Source of the DNA: Thysanoteuthis rhombus
Lineage: Eukaryota; Mollusca; Cephalopoda; Oegopsida; Thysanoteuthidae
DNA length: 64,000 bases
Assembly (NCBI GenBank): GCA_963457665.1
Contig: OY735218.1
Span: forward strand, 48,117,680 to 48,181,679
Reading direction: 5' to 3'
Shown here: positions 36,518-47,272 of the stretch, one piece after another
How positions within the stretch are numbered: position 1 is the stretch's first letter
Layout: each line of letters starts with the position of its first letter
Translations under genes and position numbers: made by a program
Notes under the pieces: model-generated
Databases searched by the model: none
Seen by the model: the letters and a program-made list of their open reading frames with translations, nothing else
What the model was told of the DNA's origin: nothing

Positions 36518-36940
36518 CAAAGCTGAAACTGAATTCAAACAAATTTGATCGGATACAAATCTAAATTTTGGTTCTAAACTGGATTCTTTGATTCAAACTT
36601 ATCTCTTGAATCCAAACTTGACTTTTTGATGAAAACTTAATATTTGTATTCACACTTGACGTTTAAATCAATAATTGACCTTTTTGTTTTAAAGCTGACA
36701 CTTGATTCTTGGCTTAGTTTTTTAATCTACAAGTGATTATTCGATTTGAACTCGGCCCTCAAATCTATACCCTTCTTTCAGATGAAAACTCGACTTTTGG
36801 ATCCAAACTTAACTCTGGGATCCAAAAGTGAGTTTAGAATCGAAATTCAATTTTTTAATCCAAATTTTAGATCTAAAATTGACACTTGAATCTAAGCTTG
36901 ACTCTTTTATTCAAACTCAAATGTTGGATCTGAATTGAAA
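36518..36940 (+). repeat. 19 bp minisatellite, about 22 diverged units
   Basis: Repeating units follow the pattern AAACTTGACTCTTGAATCC. Well-kept units include AAACTTATCTCTTGAATCC, AAACTTGACTTTTTGATGA, AAACTCGACTTTTGGATCC and AAACTTAACTCTGGGATCC, each exactly 19 bases. The array is strongly diverged but keeps phase over about 420 bases. It sits directly between an RTE copy and unassigned sequence. Confidence 0.85.
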
Positions 36941-37903
36941 TAATCCAAGACGAGGTTGAAAATGATTTGCGTTGAATGAAAAATTTCATGATGACAGCGA
37001 TGCACAATATCGAATGAACTTGAGGCTTGAAATTATCTATTTGGAATTTGGATTCCAGAAAGGGTGAAAACGAAGGAGAGTTTGATTAGGGTGTCATTTT
37101 AATTCTATGTATAAAGTCATTGGCGTTTTCCACCAGTAAACATCTTAAAAAGAATGAAAAGCATCTGGAAACAGCTATATAATAAAGAAAGTATAACTGT
37201 CGAAATAAGGTCATATAAAGTCCAAAAATCTTTAAATATAAGGTTTAGTGTTGTATCAATGCCAACTTCCAAGTCCTTAAACTAATTGGTATGATCAGGA
37301 GCTCTGGAACACATACACACATCCACTAACATACACACATACACACACGTCCTCACAAATGAAAATGGAAGAACCGTTTGCCACCGTTGTTGACTGCAGA
37401 TGTTCTATAGCACTTCACCAACAACATTTTGACAGACATTATACGATGAGAATCTCCAAAACAAAGCAACGTAACTTACTCCCATGTGTTCTCACATCAC
37501 TACACAACTGACTATATCCCATATTTTCCCCAATCGTCCGTTTACCACTTGGAGCAAACCTTTCAGCAAAAACAATCAATTTGTATCCATTCTGAATAAG
37601 CATTTCTGCAGAATTCATGTTTTTTTAATGTGAAAAGGGTTAAATAATCAAGTCCCTTCGGCCAAAACACAACAGAAAAGGATGAAGAGAAAGGAGACAA
37701 AGAAAAATGAAAAATGATAGAATCGTAGAGAAAGCTTTTAGTAACATGTTTCAGAAATAGAAATAAAAAGGATTAAAAAAAACTTGTAATGTTTTCTCCC
37801 GAACCTGTCAGCAGTATTTTCCCATGATGCCTCAAGAGAATATAGCTTGACAAGAAAATGGAAGGAAAACATACCATAATCGATATGCTCATTTAATCTT
37901 TAC

Positions 37904-37907
<4 letters not shown>
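36941..37907. other. unassigned stretch
   Basis: No recognisable feature. There is a short CA-rich segment at 37315-37350. Confidence 0.5.

Positions 37908-37936
<29 letters not shown>
37908..37936. repeat. (TA)n microsatellite, short
   Basis: About 29 bases of TA followed by TGTATGTGTGG. Confidence 0.9.
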
Positions 37937-37944
<8 letters not shown>

Positions 37945-38000
37945 GTTGTATTTATTCGAGTATTACGTATACACGTATACATCAGCAATTGGATACATGA

Positions 38001-38478
38001 TATCGGTCCGAGAAGTATTCACCCATTTCGAATATCTTGAGAATTGGTTGCATAGCCTTGATTTAAGTTGACAAGCAATTAGAGGGGAACTTATTGCGAA
38101 TGCTGGCTCAGAAGCTTTCACGCAGACTCACTCAATTGCCAATGAGACGTCGTTGATTGAGCTCATCTACTCGGTGACCGCAACAGTCTCAATTATTCAG
38201 CCTGTCCATTCTTCAAGTCTTGTCCAGATTTGGTTCCCTAGAGGCGTGGTCCCAAAGAGATTGCCAACCGTTGAAGAGATAAAATCGAATGCAACGAGAC
38301 AACAGATGGTGATCCTCAAAAGGAATTTGCAGACTATTTTGAAGAGCGAACGAGTCCCAGGGATGAGTGAGGTCTCAAGAGAGGTACCTTGAATAGGACT
38401 AAGATGACCTTGCCCTTGGTGGACTGTTTTGATGTAGGTATTAGATAAATGGTTTAATACTCTCCTGGAAGACCTGGT
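38001..38478 (+). mobile_element. mariner-derived short element 1, with TIRs
   Basis: The ends are inverted relative to each other: GGTCCGAGAAGTATTCACCCATTT at about 38005-38028, and at about 38447-38478 the complement of GGTCTTCCAGGAGAGTATTAAACCATTT. Inside, 38265-38330 encodes TVEEIKSNATRQQMVI, matching the mariner transposase stretch near the C-terminus (TVEEIKENATKALMAIPKEEFADCFE). The following PQKEFADYFEE lies in a shifted frame. The DNA-binding domain and DDD catalytic core are missing. It is a deletion derivative that could only have moved with a transposase supplied in trans. Confidence 0.65.
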
Positions 38479-38803
38479 ATGTATGTATCAATCCCTGAAT
38501 ATACGTGTTATTTATCTGAATGTTACTAAGAAATAATAACCAGGTAAAAAATCATAAAACACCTCACAAATGCAATAATAATAGTAATAAAAAAAGGAAG
38601 GAAAAAAATAAATACTTTTGTACATGCATCCATACATCGGTGAAAGCAAAAATAAATGTTCAGATAAAATATTTTTAAAATCACATTTTCAAAGATGTTT
38701 ATTGTATGACTGATTCAAAGGAAAAACTCACTACTATTGACATTAAGGAAAGTTTTGTTGTTGAGTTTTTAATTTCATCGCATTTGCTGTCGAGCTTGAC
38801 ATA
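38479..38803. other. unassigned stretch
   Basis: No recognisable feature; A-rich near 38580-38620. Confidence 0.5.
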
Positions 38804-39265
38804 TCTAAAACTGTCAACCAATACTGTCAACATAGATTTCTACAGTTGGCTAGCTGACTTGTGTGCTGACAATGTGTGTATCACGTGCACAGATTGCACC
38901 AATGGAGCTAGAAGGCTGGACATTTCAACATTTACTCAAAATATCAAGAAAAACCAATTTTCAAAATTCCACCCAAAAATAAGTTTTTAATGGGAGTTTA
39001 GGCTCTCAAACTTAGTGAATGCTAAATTGGTCACCAGTTTGTGTCCAGCTGGGTTAAAGCTTGTTTTCTCTTTGTTTTGGGTTTTGTTTTTTGTTTTGTT
39101 TTTTTGTTTTTTTTATTATCAGACTTATTAGAGTCCAACAAAGGGAGATAACTTTTTCATTGATCACATCTTTTATCATTTTTTTCAAATCATCACCCAA
39201 ACACGACATCCCGCCAAAAGACATTGGTGATGTGACAGTTTCTATCGTGTGACCAATCAGACATG
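38804..39265 (-). repeat. family A repeat, full-length, minus strand
   Basis: Read on the minus strand, it begins ATGTCTGATTGGTCACACG and GATAGAAACTGTCACATCACC and continues with CTTTTGGCGGG, GATGATTTGAAAAA, GATCAATGAAAAAG, CAGCTGGACACAAACTGG and CCAATTTAGCATTCAC. CCTTCTAGCTCCATTGGTGC and GTCAGCTAGCC follow, and the end is GTAGAAATCTATGTTGACAG and TTGACAGTTTTAGAT. A private T/G-rich expansion lies at 39065-39118. Confidence 0.85.
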
Positions 39266-39737
39266 TCTCTATTTATTTTGAACCGTGAAAATGACACATG
39301 ACAAACACAGAGTGGACATAGTTCGCTCTTCATATGTGTTGAAATTACAGCATTCTGTTTGTTTTGAATATTCAACGATCCTATTGATGGCCTCCATCTA
39401 CTCAGAAACAGATAATTGTCTGTTTCTTCACAGTAAAAGATTAGATTGGACGAGGGATTGTTGAGAAAGAGCATAACAATTCAAAACGCTGGAGATCCTC
39501 AAAGAGAAAAGAGCTTTCAAAATTATCCGATAATGTTTTTGATTTTTAAACATTTTTACTTAAATTTGAATCTTACTTCAACATTTCACCATCAGCAAAT
39601 AAGATTCATAACAACCCACAAATCATTATGATATAATAGATATTTACTCCGTTTAGCTGAGTTTAAATCAGTGTCACAATTGAAGGGAATCTAATGAGGA
39701 TCGGGAAAAATGTTCTAACATTAATTCGTTAAAATGA
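39266..39737. other. unassigned stretch
   Basis: No recognisable feature. Confidence 0.5.
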
Positions 39738-40256
39738 GTATTCTGTCAGAGAAGTATCCGGTCATTTTGAATATATCAAGAGCTGGTTGTGTCGCCTTAA
39801 TGTAACCGGGTAAACAATTAAAGGAGACTTTACTGCATGTGAATAGATATTCTTCCATGAGGTTTTAAACTTGGCAGTGAGACGACAATCTATGTACTTG
39901 AGGACGTGCGATAGCTGCATTTACGATGAACGAGTGTCATTCTTTACGTTTCGTGTGGGTTTCTTGACAAAACATTGCATCAATTAGGTGTCAGTCCCCT
40001 GTCAGTTCAGATTCGGTTCTCGGCAACTTTTAGCTTTTCCCAGGGAGAAGGGGGGATGTTTCAAACTATGGACATGATTAAAGAGAACACAACGAAGCAC
40101 CCGATAGCGATACCAAAGGATGACGTTGCCGATTGTTTTGAAAGTGTTGTCTGAGCTTCCATGCAGAAAGGTTTGAAGGGGACTATGGCGCCATTGTCCA
40201 AGTCAGATTGTTTTTATTGTTGATAGTAGATGACAGGATACTTCGCAGAAAGACCT
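39738..40256 (+). mobile_element. mariner-derived short element 2, with TIRs
   Basis: The left end TCTGTCAGAGAAGTATCCGGTCAT (about 39741-39764) pairs with the right end, whose complement reads TCTTTCTGCGAAGTATCCTGTCAT (about 40229-40252). That is a terminal inverted repeat of about 24 bases with four mismatches. The left 90 bases align with element 1 (GGTTGYRTMGCCTTGATKTAA). At 40055-40150 it encodes MIKENTTKHPIAIPKDDVAD and CFES. A further short block resembling FEGDYGAI (about 40172-40195) matches the mariner transposase end, YFEGD. Core catalytic sequence is absent. Same family as element 1, about 1.3 kb away, same orientation. Confidence 0.7.
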
Positions 40257-40696
40257 CACAAATGTCGGTATTCAATACCCATATCAGGTATACCAAGTGC
40301 ACATAAAAAATGTCCATGATAGCACAGAATTTAATAACTGAAAGAAGAACTAATTGACCTGAAACAATGAACTGGGGTTAATTAGTGCATATATTCTTGT
40401 TTTGGTGTAAATTTTCTATCAGGTATTTCTTCACGTAAGTGAAATAAAAAGCAGTCATTCAAACCTGAGAAACAAACAAACAATGAAAGAAAAACATGGA
40501 AAAGAGTAAGTGCAAGGTAAATTCAAGAAAAAAATGGACGAAAAAAATCGATTGTTGTCATAGAAAGTTCATTGTTTTTATGTTTTGAAATTTTTCTTAT
40601 TCGATAGTCTCTTTTCACTTAATTACCGGTCATTGTTCAAGGATATACATTAAAGAAAAGAGTAAGTTTCAGTCACAAATAACAAAAGAGCACATG
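40257..40696. other. unassigned stretch
   Basis: No recognisable feature. Confidence 0.5.
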
Positions 40697-40790
40697 GTCT
40701 GTCCAGTAAAGAACAAACCATTTCGAATACCTGAAAAAACAGAGGCGAGGCTTTGATGTAATTTGGCAGCCATCTAAAAGCATACGCAGC
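40697..40790 (+). mobile_element. mariner-derived element, left end only
   Basis: GTCTGTCCAGTAAAGAAC, ACCATTTCGAATACCTG and GAGGCTTTGATGTAATTTGGCAGCC align with the left ends of the two short mariner elements at 38.0 and 39.7 kb (CCATTTCGAATATCTTGAG...GCCTTGATTTAAGTTGACAAGC). No matching right end was found downstream. Confidence 0.45.
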
Positions 40791-41854
40791 CAGGGCTTAA
40801 AATTTCTTCCTGGAAACAAGTGAAGGGACCCGCTTTATCCTAAAATTTCGCAAAAAATAAAATGAAAGCAATGGTTTTAAGCAAGCAAATAAAATGCCAA
40901 ATGGTAATCATGAAAGAATACAAGTATACTCAATGCGATCTAGCATCAAAGAATTTCCCAACAAAAATGGGGGATTTTCTGTTGTCCCGGTCGGCAAGTG
41001 GTCCATTGCTTAGACGAGATCATACTGCGTGATATATCCTCGCTTTGTTGATCGATTATTTGTAAGCTGATTGAAACTCTATTGATTTTAACCTTATTAG
41101 TATTGATAGTTGTATACCGATGGAAGGGTGGTCCGTCCCGGATGACACTATCGGAGAGGTGATACCATGATGACAGCCAATTTCTTTGTAAATTAATGTA
41201 TTTGTTAATTTGATGAATTAAAATTAACTTGCCTATGTTAACTCTGAAGTGACGTACGATAATTTGGTTTATCCCCCACGGACCTAGAATTTAAGGTATT
41301 GTGGCTTCTTCGAAACTTTTACAAGGGGCCATATTCAGGGGCGTTGGGACCAAGGAGGCATGAAAATATTTGTTTCTAACCACCACTGAATAAATTTGTT
41401 CCTCATGACCGCAACAGCATTCTCGTGATAAAATAAAATCTCTGAAATATTTAGGTTCTCTGTACTTTAAAATTGAAAAAAGAGAACAAGATTTATTACT
41501 TGAGTCTGTAGACTGGCAAACTTTGTCAGTTTCATTTTAGCTCAGGTTATGAATCAAACAAGCTGTCATCATCGTCTTTTGATCTTCAACTGAAGTCATA
41601 AAATACAACAATGCTCTGTTGTAGACCAACCAGGGTTGCCAAATTAACCATTTTTTTTTATTTGATCTCACTGAATATCTTCCAATTTATCCGATAAAAG
41701 TTTGTGATAGCTGAAAATCAAACCAATTAAAAAAGATTAGTAAATTTGATGAAAGTAAACACTTTATCTTTATTCATAATTTGGTCAAGGGATTTTATTA
41801 CATTTGATAAATGGATTTAAATTGAGTATATAAAACGTTTGCAATTAAATTAAC
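40791..41854. other. unassigned stretch
   Basis: No recognisable feature. The slightly GC-richer piece at 41120-41165 has no assignment. Confidence 0.5.
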
Positions 41855-41902
41855 TGGAAATTAAAACCTATGTTAACAGTTTTAGTGACAGTTTTCGATG
41901 AC
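41855..41902 (+). repeat. family A repeat, 3' end fragment
   Basis: AAAACCTATGTTAACAG and TTTTAGTGACAGTTTTCGATG correspond to the last 45 bases of family A. A fragment of a family A 5' end in opposite orientation lies about 190 bases further on. Confidence 0.55.
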
Positions 41903-42001
41903 AATCTCTGATTAGTCAGAAAAGAATAATCTTAATGACAAAGCACATCTCTGGAATAATGACAACATATCTTGTTTACTATTACAAGGTGTCTAATAGT
42001 A

Positions 42002-42065
<64 letters not shown>
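42002..42065. repeat. (CA)n-TATACATATA-(TG)n inverted microsatellite
   Basis: A CA tract of about 24 bases, a short TATACATATATG centre and a TG tract of about 28 bases form a nearly perfect inverted repeat. As single strand it would fold into a long hairpin. Confidence 0.9.
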
Positions 42066-42090
42066 ATTCACGCTTGTTTATTGACATTTT

Positions 42091-42240
42091 CAGTGGTCAC
42101 TGGTCAAGAGAACGGACAAAAAAATAAAACTTTCATTAATCAACCTTTTTTTTATTTTTAATTGATCATCCCCAACACTGCATGGTACCGAAAGATATTG
42201 GCTATGTGACGATTTCTACTGAGTGATTCACCAAGCCTGT
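42091..42240 (-). repeat. family A repeat, 5' part
   Basis: Read on the minus strand: CAGGCTTGGTGAATCACTC, AGTAGAAATCGTCACATAGCC, CTTTCGGTACCATG, GGGGATGATCAATTAAAAA, TTAATGAAAG and the AGTGACCACTG palindrome area. The remaining 280 bases of the element are absent. Confidence 0.7.
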
Positions 42241-42924
42241 TTATTTGTTGCTTATCTCAACTAGGTAGTTTCCAAAATCAATACAAATTGTAACAATAAT
42301 TACTGAATTTATAATAAAAAATCAAAGATCTATTGGAGTAGTTGATATATCCTCTTTGAAGTTTCAATTTTGGTTTTAATTGAAAGAAAATGGCATAGTT
42401 AATTGTGAAAATGAAACATTACTTTTGCATCTTGTAAGTCGGTTTCAAACTGTTTTTAATTTTGATTTTTGTTCGTTGAAGTTTAGATCGATTGCACCAT
42501 GATAAATGTCTGCCAGCAAAAATAGTGATCAAAAGTTCTCTACGAATAATGCAATATAAAAAAATGAATTAGTCGATTTGATGATGACTCAACTAAATTT
42601 AGTGAAGAAACTACAAACCTTTATTCGAAAAATACATTTACGATACCTATCAACTCAGCTCAAAGGCTATGAATATTGTGTCAGTTCTTTTCACCCCTCA
42701 GTGACGAAAGCCCGCTTAAATTTACATGCATTCCAGGGTACAGTTAAAATATAGATGATCAAAATTGGTGAAATATAAAATACTCTCAATGACAAAAGTG
42801 TGTTCCCATAATTGAAATACTGTCGTATGATGGGGGACACTCTAGTTTGATATTCAGACGGCTAAACGAATTTACAGTCAAATGTAAGGAAGGGTTTGCA
42901 TATTGGTTCTGTGACCAAATTGCA
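42241..42924. other. unassigned stretch
   Basis: No recognisable feature; ends at the start of the next RTE copy. Confidence 0.5.
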
Positions 42925-43655
42925 AGCAGCAGCAGCAGCAGCAGTAGCGTTATCATTATCGACAGTCTTTTAATGTCCGTCGTTGGACATCGACTGTACC
43001 TAATATTCACTAGACATCTCTTATAGGCTTCGCCAAGGTAATTACCTTCTGAACTCTTGTTTGTCACACCGTCTTAAATCCTGCCGGCCATCGCTTCACC
43101 TATGATCTCGAGTTGTGATGTCCATCAGTTGTCCATCATTCTCGCAATATGACTAGCCAAATGCTATTTGAGTTTTTTAATAGCTATTATCCTATCCATC
43201 ACTCTTGTTTCCTCCCTAACACACTGTACTGTTTTCTGATCTCTCCAGGTGATATTGAGCATGATTCTCTCATGTTCACGTTACATGGTTCTCAGTTAAC
43301 GGATCAGACTTTTGGTTAGGTTCAATGTTTCACCTTCAAAATGAACTATGGTCAGAATGCGTTGGTTGTGGACACCCTTCGTTCTTAAAAGGCTGAGCTT
43401 CTTTGAGTGACTGTCAGCTTGATTTCTTTTTATTTTGAGTGTTTCATGGATATTCTTTACTCTAAGTAAATGTTGTGGTCTACCTTTTTCGAGTGTGCGT
43501 TTTTGATTTGGATTTCTTTGTCTTTGTCCCCAATATGTTTGCTGTACATGACATTTGTTTTAATGAAATTCATTTTAAGATCACATTTCTTGCTCTCCTC
43601 GTTCGAAGATGCCAAATGATACATATAGCAGTTTCTCAACTTGAATCCACTATAA
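42925..43655 (-). mobile_element. RTE-type LINE fragment, copy 9 (longest)
   Basis: The longest RTE copy in the window. On the minus strand it starts in the reverse-transcriptase domain: SSNEESKKCDLKMNFIKTNV and MYSKHIGDKDKEIQIKNAHS are readable at 43457-43610 and match the family stretch just after the catalytic centre (AE..GLKIN..KTKVM). It continues through KKVDHNIYLE, a worn GWQAFGR region, the MQRAHER-like region (about 43250-43300), the WAGHIARM equivalent (about 43125-43165) and the final block. It ends in TGATAATGATAACGC followed by CTG-type repeats near 42926. Frames are broken in several places. Confidence 0.88.
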
Positions 43656-43734
43656 ATTCATATCCTAATCAACATTCACATGAATTATAGAAAAGACCAG
43701 CCATCCGCAGATAGCATATAACATTATCGTGATA

Positions 43735-44153
43735 GGTCTGGTTGGTCTCTTGATAGAAAATGTCAGGTGACCAATGTCTTTTTGGCGTGTTAGAGGTGAT
43801 CAATTGAAAAATTGGAAAAAAAGTTACTTATCTCACCACTTGTTGGGCAGTGATCACTGAGGGAATCTGAATTTAAGAAAAAACAACTGTAAATGCTGCA
43901 GGGCACAAACTAAGGGATGAATTTAGCATAAAATCATCTTGCAAATTGACCCTCCAAATGAACATATATTTAGGGTGAAATTTTCAAAAAAACAAAAGCA
44001 GCATTTTTCTGAACGTGTAAATGTTTACGTTTTCAGCCCACTAGCTCCGTTGGTACAGCCTGTATGCATGGTGCATACCTACGTAACCACCAATCCAGCC
44101 AGATAAACCAGTATTGATAGTTTTGTTGACAGTTTTGTTAACAGTTTCTAATA
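43735..44153 (+). repeat. family A repeat, full-length
   Basis: It starts AGGTCTGGTTGGTCTCTTG and GATAGAAAATGTCAGGTGACC and continues with CTTTTTGGCGTG, GGTGATCAATTGAAAAATTG and the perfect palindrome CAGTGATCACTG at about 43849. GGGCACAAACTAAGGGATGA, TTTAGCATAAAATC, TTTTCAGCCCACTAGCTCCG, TACAGCCTGTATGC and AACCAGTATTGATAG follow in order. It ends TTAACAGTTTCTAAT. GATAGAAAATGTCA and the terminal ATTAGAAACTGTTA are inverted near the two ends. This is a good reference copy. Confidence 0.85.
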
Positions 44154-44164
44154 TCCAACACAGA

Positions 44165-44166
<2 letters not shown>

Positions 44167-44220
<54 letters not shown>

Positions 44221-44230
44221 CATGATGATG
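44167..44230. repeat. (ATG)n microsatellite without an RTE body
   Basis: About 60 bases of pure ATG/GAT with one CATGATG break, located 13 bases after a family A end. The preceding sequence shows no RTE 3' end, so this may be an orphan tail. Confidence 0.9.
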
Positions 44231-44899
44231 ACTATCCCACCATAAACTGGATCCAACACTTAGCACCATAGTTGCCGGAAGGAAAATAAATTTATTCACG
44301 TGAAGAATCATACCTGCCTGCTCAAGCGGTTATCACAGAAGGATGCCTTCAAAGAAACTTACTCTAAGAGCAACAGCCTTGTCTTGTATTAAACAGCTTT
44401 TACAATATATATGAGGTGCCTAATCATTCTTGTCAACTGAAACCTCTCATCTTCTACTGACCACTCTGACTACCCTCATCTTCCATGGGCAGCTTTAACC
44501 ACCTCTCTCCTCCATCGACCATCCGAACCATCCTTAGAAACTATCATAGAATGGAGGGTTAAAAGCCATAAATAATTTCCTGGTGCCAAAACCTAGAAAC
44601 AGATTCACACTTTCAGCTTGTATGATCTTCTCTGAGATGGTACATTAGCAAGTAATTTTCTTCTTAGCTGTCAAAATATTGGATAATTTATGTCCAGTCA
44701 TAAGGCATTGGTCTCTACCTAGAAGCAGCTGCCATGTTAAGATTAATAACCTTCTCAAGTCCGCAAGATCATCCCTATCTCTGTATTTGTTGTGTCATGC
44801 AATTTGAGCTAATCCTCTGATCAAACAGTTTAGATTTGTTGATTTGTGAGTTGTATATTTACTTAGCTATCACATTAAATGAATACCATAATTTTATTG
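44231..44899. other. unassigned stretch
   Basis: No recognisable feature. A pyrimidine-rich segment at 44440-44530 has repeated CCTCTCATCTTC-like words. Confidence 0.45.
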
Positions 44900-45566
44900 A
44901 TTAGAAACTGTCAATCAAAACTGTCACCTAAACTGCCAACATAGGTTTCTTCAGTTTTTAAGTTAGTCTGTCAGTCGGGCTATCTATGTATGTATCATGC
45001 TTACGGACAACATCAATGGAGCAGCAGGGCTGAAAACGTAAACAATTAATCCTTATGTCTAGAAAGAAGATTATTTTAATTTTGCTCCTAAAGAGGGTTT
45101 TAGTAGAGGTTCAGTTTACGATGTGAATTAATGCTGAATCGGCTCCTTAGATTGAGTCTGACATTGCTCACACTTGCATTTGCAAAATTCTGACTTATTT
45201 TCAGGTATCAGCAGCAGCAGCAAACTTTTAGCAACCATCATTGAAAATGAATCTTTGTAAAAATTAGATCGGCATGCCATCTTATTTCTTTGCTTGCTGC
45301 AGTTCACAAATGATCTCAGGAATCCATGTTGTGAGTCATGATGTAATACGGTTGTTTGAAATTCTCACAACATGACCATATCATTGATTTCGTCCTCTTT
45401 GTTCTATTGCATGGCTCTTTTTAGGATTTGAAATAGTGTCTGGTTCTTGAAGGTCAAGTAACATTCATTGATCATCCTTCTCCATTTTTTTAATTGATCC
45501 CCCTAACGAGACATAGTGCCAAATGATATATGTCACGCAACAGTTCCTATCGAATGACTAACTAGA
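44900..45566 (-). repeat. family A repeat, interrupted by an RTE fragment
   Basis: The right-hand part (45463-45566) carries the element's 5' end: read on the minus strand, CTAGTTAGTCATTCG, GATAGGAACTGTTGCGTGAC, ATTTGGCAC, GGGGGATCAATTAAAAAAA and GGATGATCAATGAATG. The left-hand part (44900-45207) carries the rest to the end, CTGAAGAAACCTATGTTGGC and ACTGTCAATCAAAACTGTC/AGTTTCTAAT. The piece between, 45208-45462, is RTE. Confidence 0.82.
45208..45462 (-). mobile_element. RTE-type LINE fragment, copy 10, inside family A
   Basis: On the minus strand it contains a GCAAGCTTT..ACTTGACCTTCAAGAACCAG-like early block, a worn MVMLREFQTTVLHHDSQHGFLRSFVN block (about 45300-45380) and an end sequence followed by CTGCTGCTGCTGATACC. 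Most of the MQRAHER region is missing. It interrupts a family A copy in the same orientation. I see no clear target-site duplication. Confidence 0.7.
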
Positions 45567-45632
45567 ATATTTTTATCGTGAGAAAAATTTATTCTAACAA
45601 TGGACAGTATAGGGCAGCTATACCTATTGTCA

Positions 45633-45790
<158 letters not shown>

Positions 45791-46463
45791 ACAAAGACAT
45801 GGAGAGACAGAAATAGAGGGGGCAGACATGTTTTAATATGAATGTAATGATGACGCAAGAAAAAGAGACTTGATGCAACTGGGCTTTGCTTAACGTAGAC
45901 TTACAATAATTTTCTAATACTACTCTTTGCCAGAAGCTCTATTAAAGTCTATTTTCTAAAGAAATTGTCTATGATAGGATGGAGAGGTGGTGTCTATTCT
46001 TTAATTGACAGGTGATCTCTGCACTATAATAATAAAAAAAAAGATCACTTTTCCTGAGAAATGACCATTTTAGCTCCTTTCCTCTCTTTCCACTGCCCTT
46101 TTTATCTTAGGCAAACCACACACCAACAGAGAACCAAAAACCCTCAAACCTGCCTCTCGCCGGCCTATATTATTTAAACCAAATGTCACCCCCGCTTACA
46201 TAGATGCAAAACTTCCCTTCTCACTCCTGCTAAATAAACAAACAACACAGAAATATCCCCCATTTCTCTGTTCGGCATCAAAACATGTAAACAGCAATTT
46301 TTTTCTGTGAAGCGCCACAAATATTTTTTTCTGAAAAAGGTAGCTCGCTTTTGTCAAAATGCATCAAAACATGCCCACGGTATCATAAAAATATCAGGGA
46401 TGTAACACCTATCTCTTGTTTGTTTTTTTTTCTTCACCTTCCAATCGTCATTTTTGTCAACAT

Positions 46464-46466
<3 letters not shown>
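45791..46466. other. unassigned stretch
   Basis: No recognisable feature. C-rich on the plus strand at 46080-46260. Confidence 0.5.

Positions 46467-46559
<93 letters not shown>
46467..46559. repeat. (TA)n microsatellite
   Basis: A pure TA run of about 93 bases. Confidence 0.97.
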
Positions 46560-46561
<2 letters not shown>

Positions 46562-47272
46562 TATTTTGTGTCTCTTCCTTAAAAGACTTCTAAGTACATT
46601 TTTCTGATTGCCGTCAAATTTCAACATGAATGGAAATGAAGGTATGCTTCTCCAATCAAAACATCTAAATTTTTCAAAGTTTTGAGAATGAAAAGCAACA
46701 GTTCAAAAAAAATGTTTTTGGTGTATTCAAGGATAAGATAACGTGAGGGAAAAAGATAATTTTTCGTTCTGCAATATTATTTTCAAACATACCCAAAATA
46801 CTGTCTGAGATGAGTTATAAACATTTCAAGTGTTATTTTTTCAGACAACTCATGTTTCATATTTTGGTTGCTCACACAACGTTTTGGCCGATCAATTCTT
46901 CAACCTTCCTCTGGTCTACAGTCAGTATGTAAAGAGGGACGCAGTATTGGAGTCCATGCCTAAGAAAGAACTTGAAGACGTTTGTAACCTACCTTACAAA
47001 TGTTTCTATTTATGATTTTCTTGAAAAGACAAGAAAAAAAAATCTGTTTGATTCAGCCATTCGACCGTACTGGAAAAAGACTCTGAAAAAGTTTTTAAAT
47101 AGAAAAAGTAACTCTGGCTCATCCAAACTTTGCTGACATGGACAAAGCTAGTTTCTAGGCAACCCAGTAAAAGTGTATGTCCATTTCCTTTGACAGAGAT
47201 TTCAACTGTACACACAAAATAACAACGAAATAGATAAAAGAGAAAGTTACGGGAAAGAAATTTAAAAAAAAA
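46560..47272. other. unassigned stretch
   Basis: No recognised family. The open frame at 46830-47015 (+, 61 codons) begins close to a T-rich tract ending in CAG that resembles a splice acceptor (about 46832-46844). There is no homology I recognise, no donor and no partner exon, so I do not call an exon. Confidence 0.45.

Noticed and set aside
36518-36940. CRISPR-like array
   Set aside because: The repeats are contiguous with no spacers, and the context is eukaryotic; it is a minisatellite.
40980-41165. Right end for the third mariner-like left end at 40.7 kb
   Set aside because: CCGGATGACACTATCGGAGAGG is only loosely like the expected inverted repeat and the intervening sequence shows no transposase code.
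46830-47015. Possible exon after a CAG acceptor-like site
   Set aside because: T-rich tracts ending in CAG are common here; there is no donor site, partner exon or homology.
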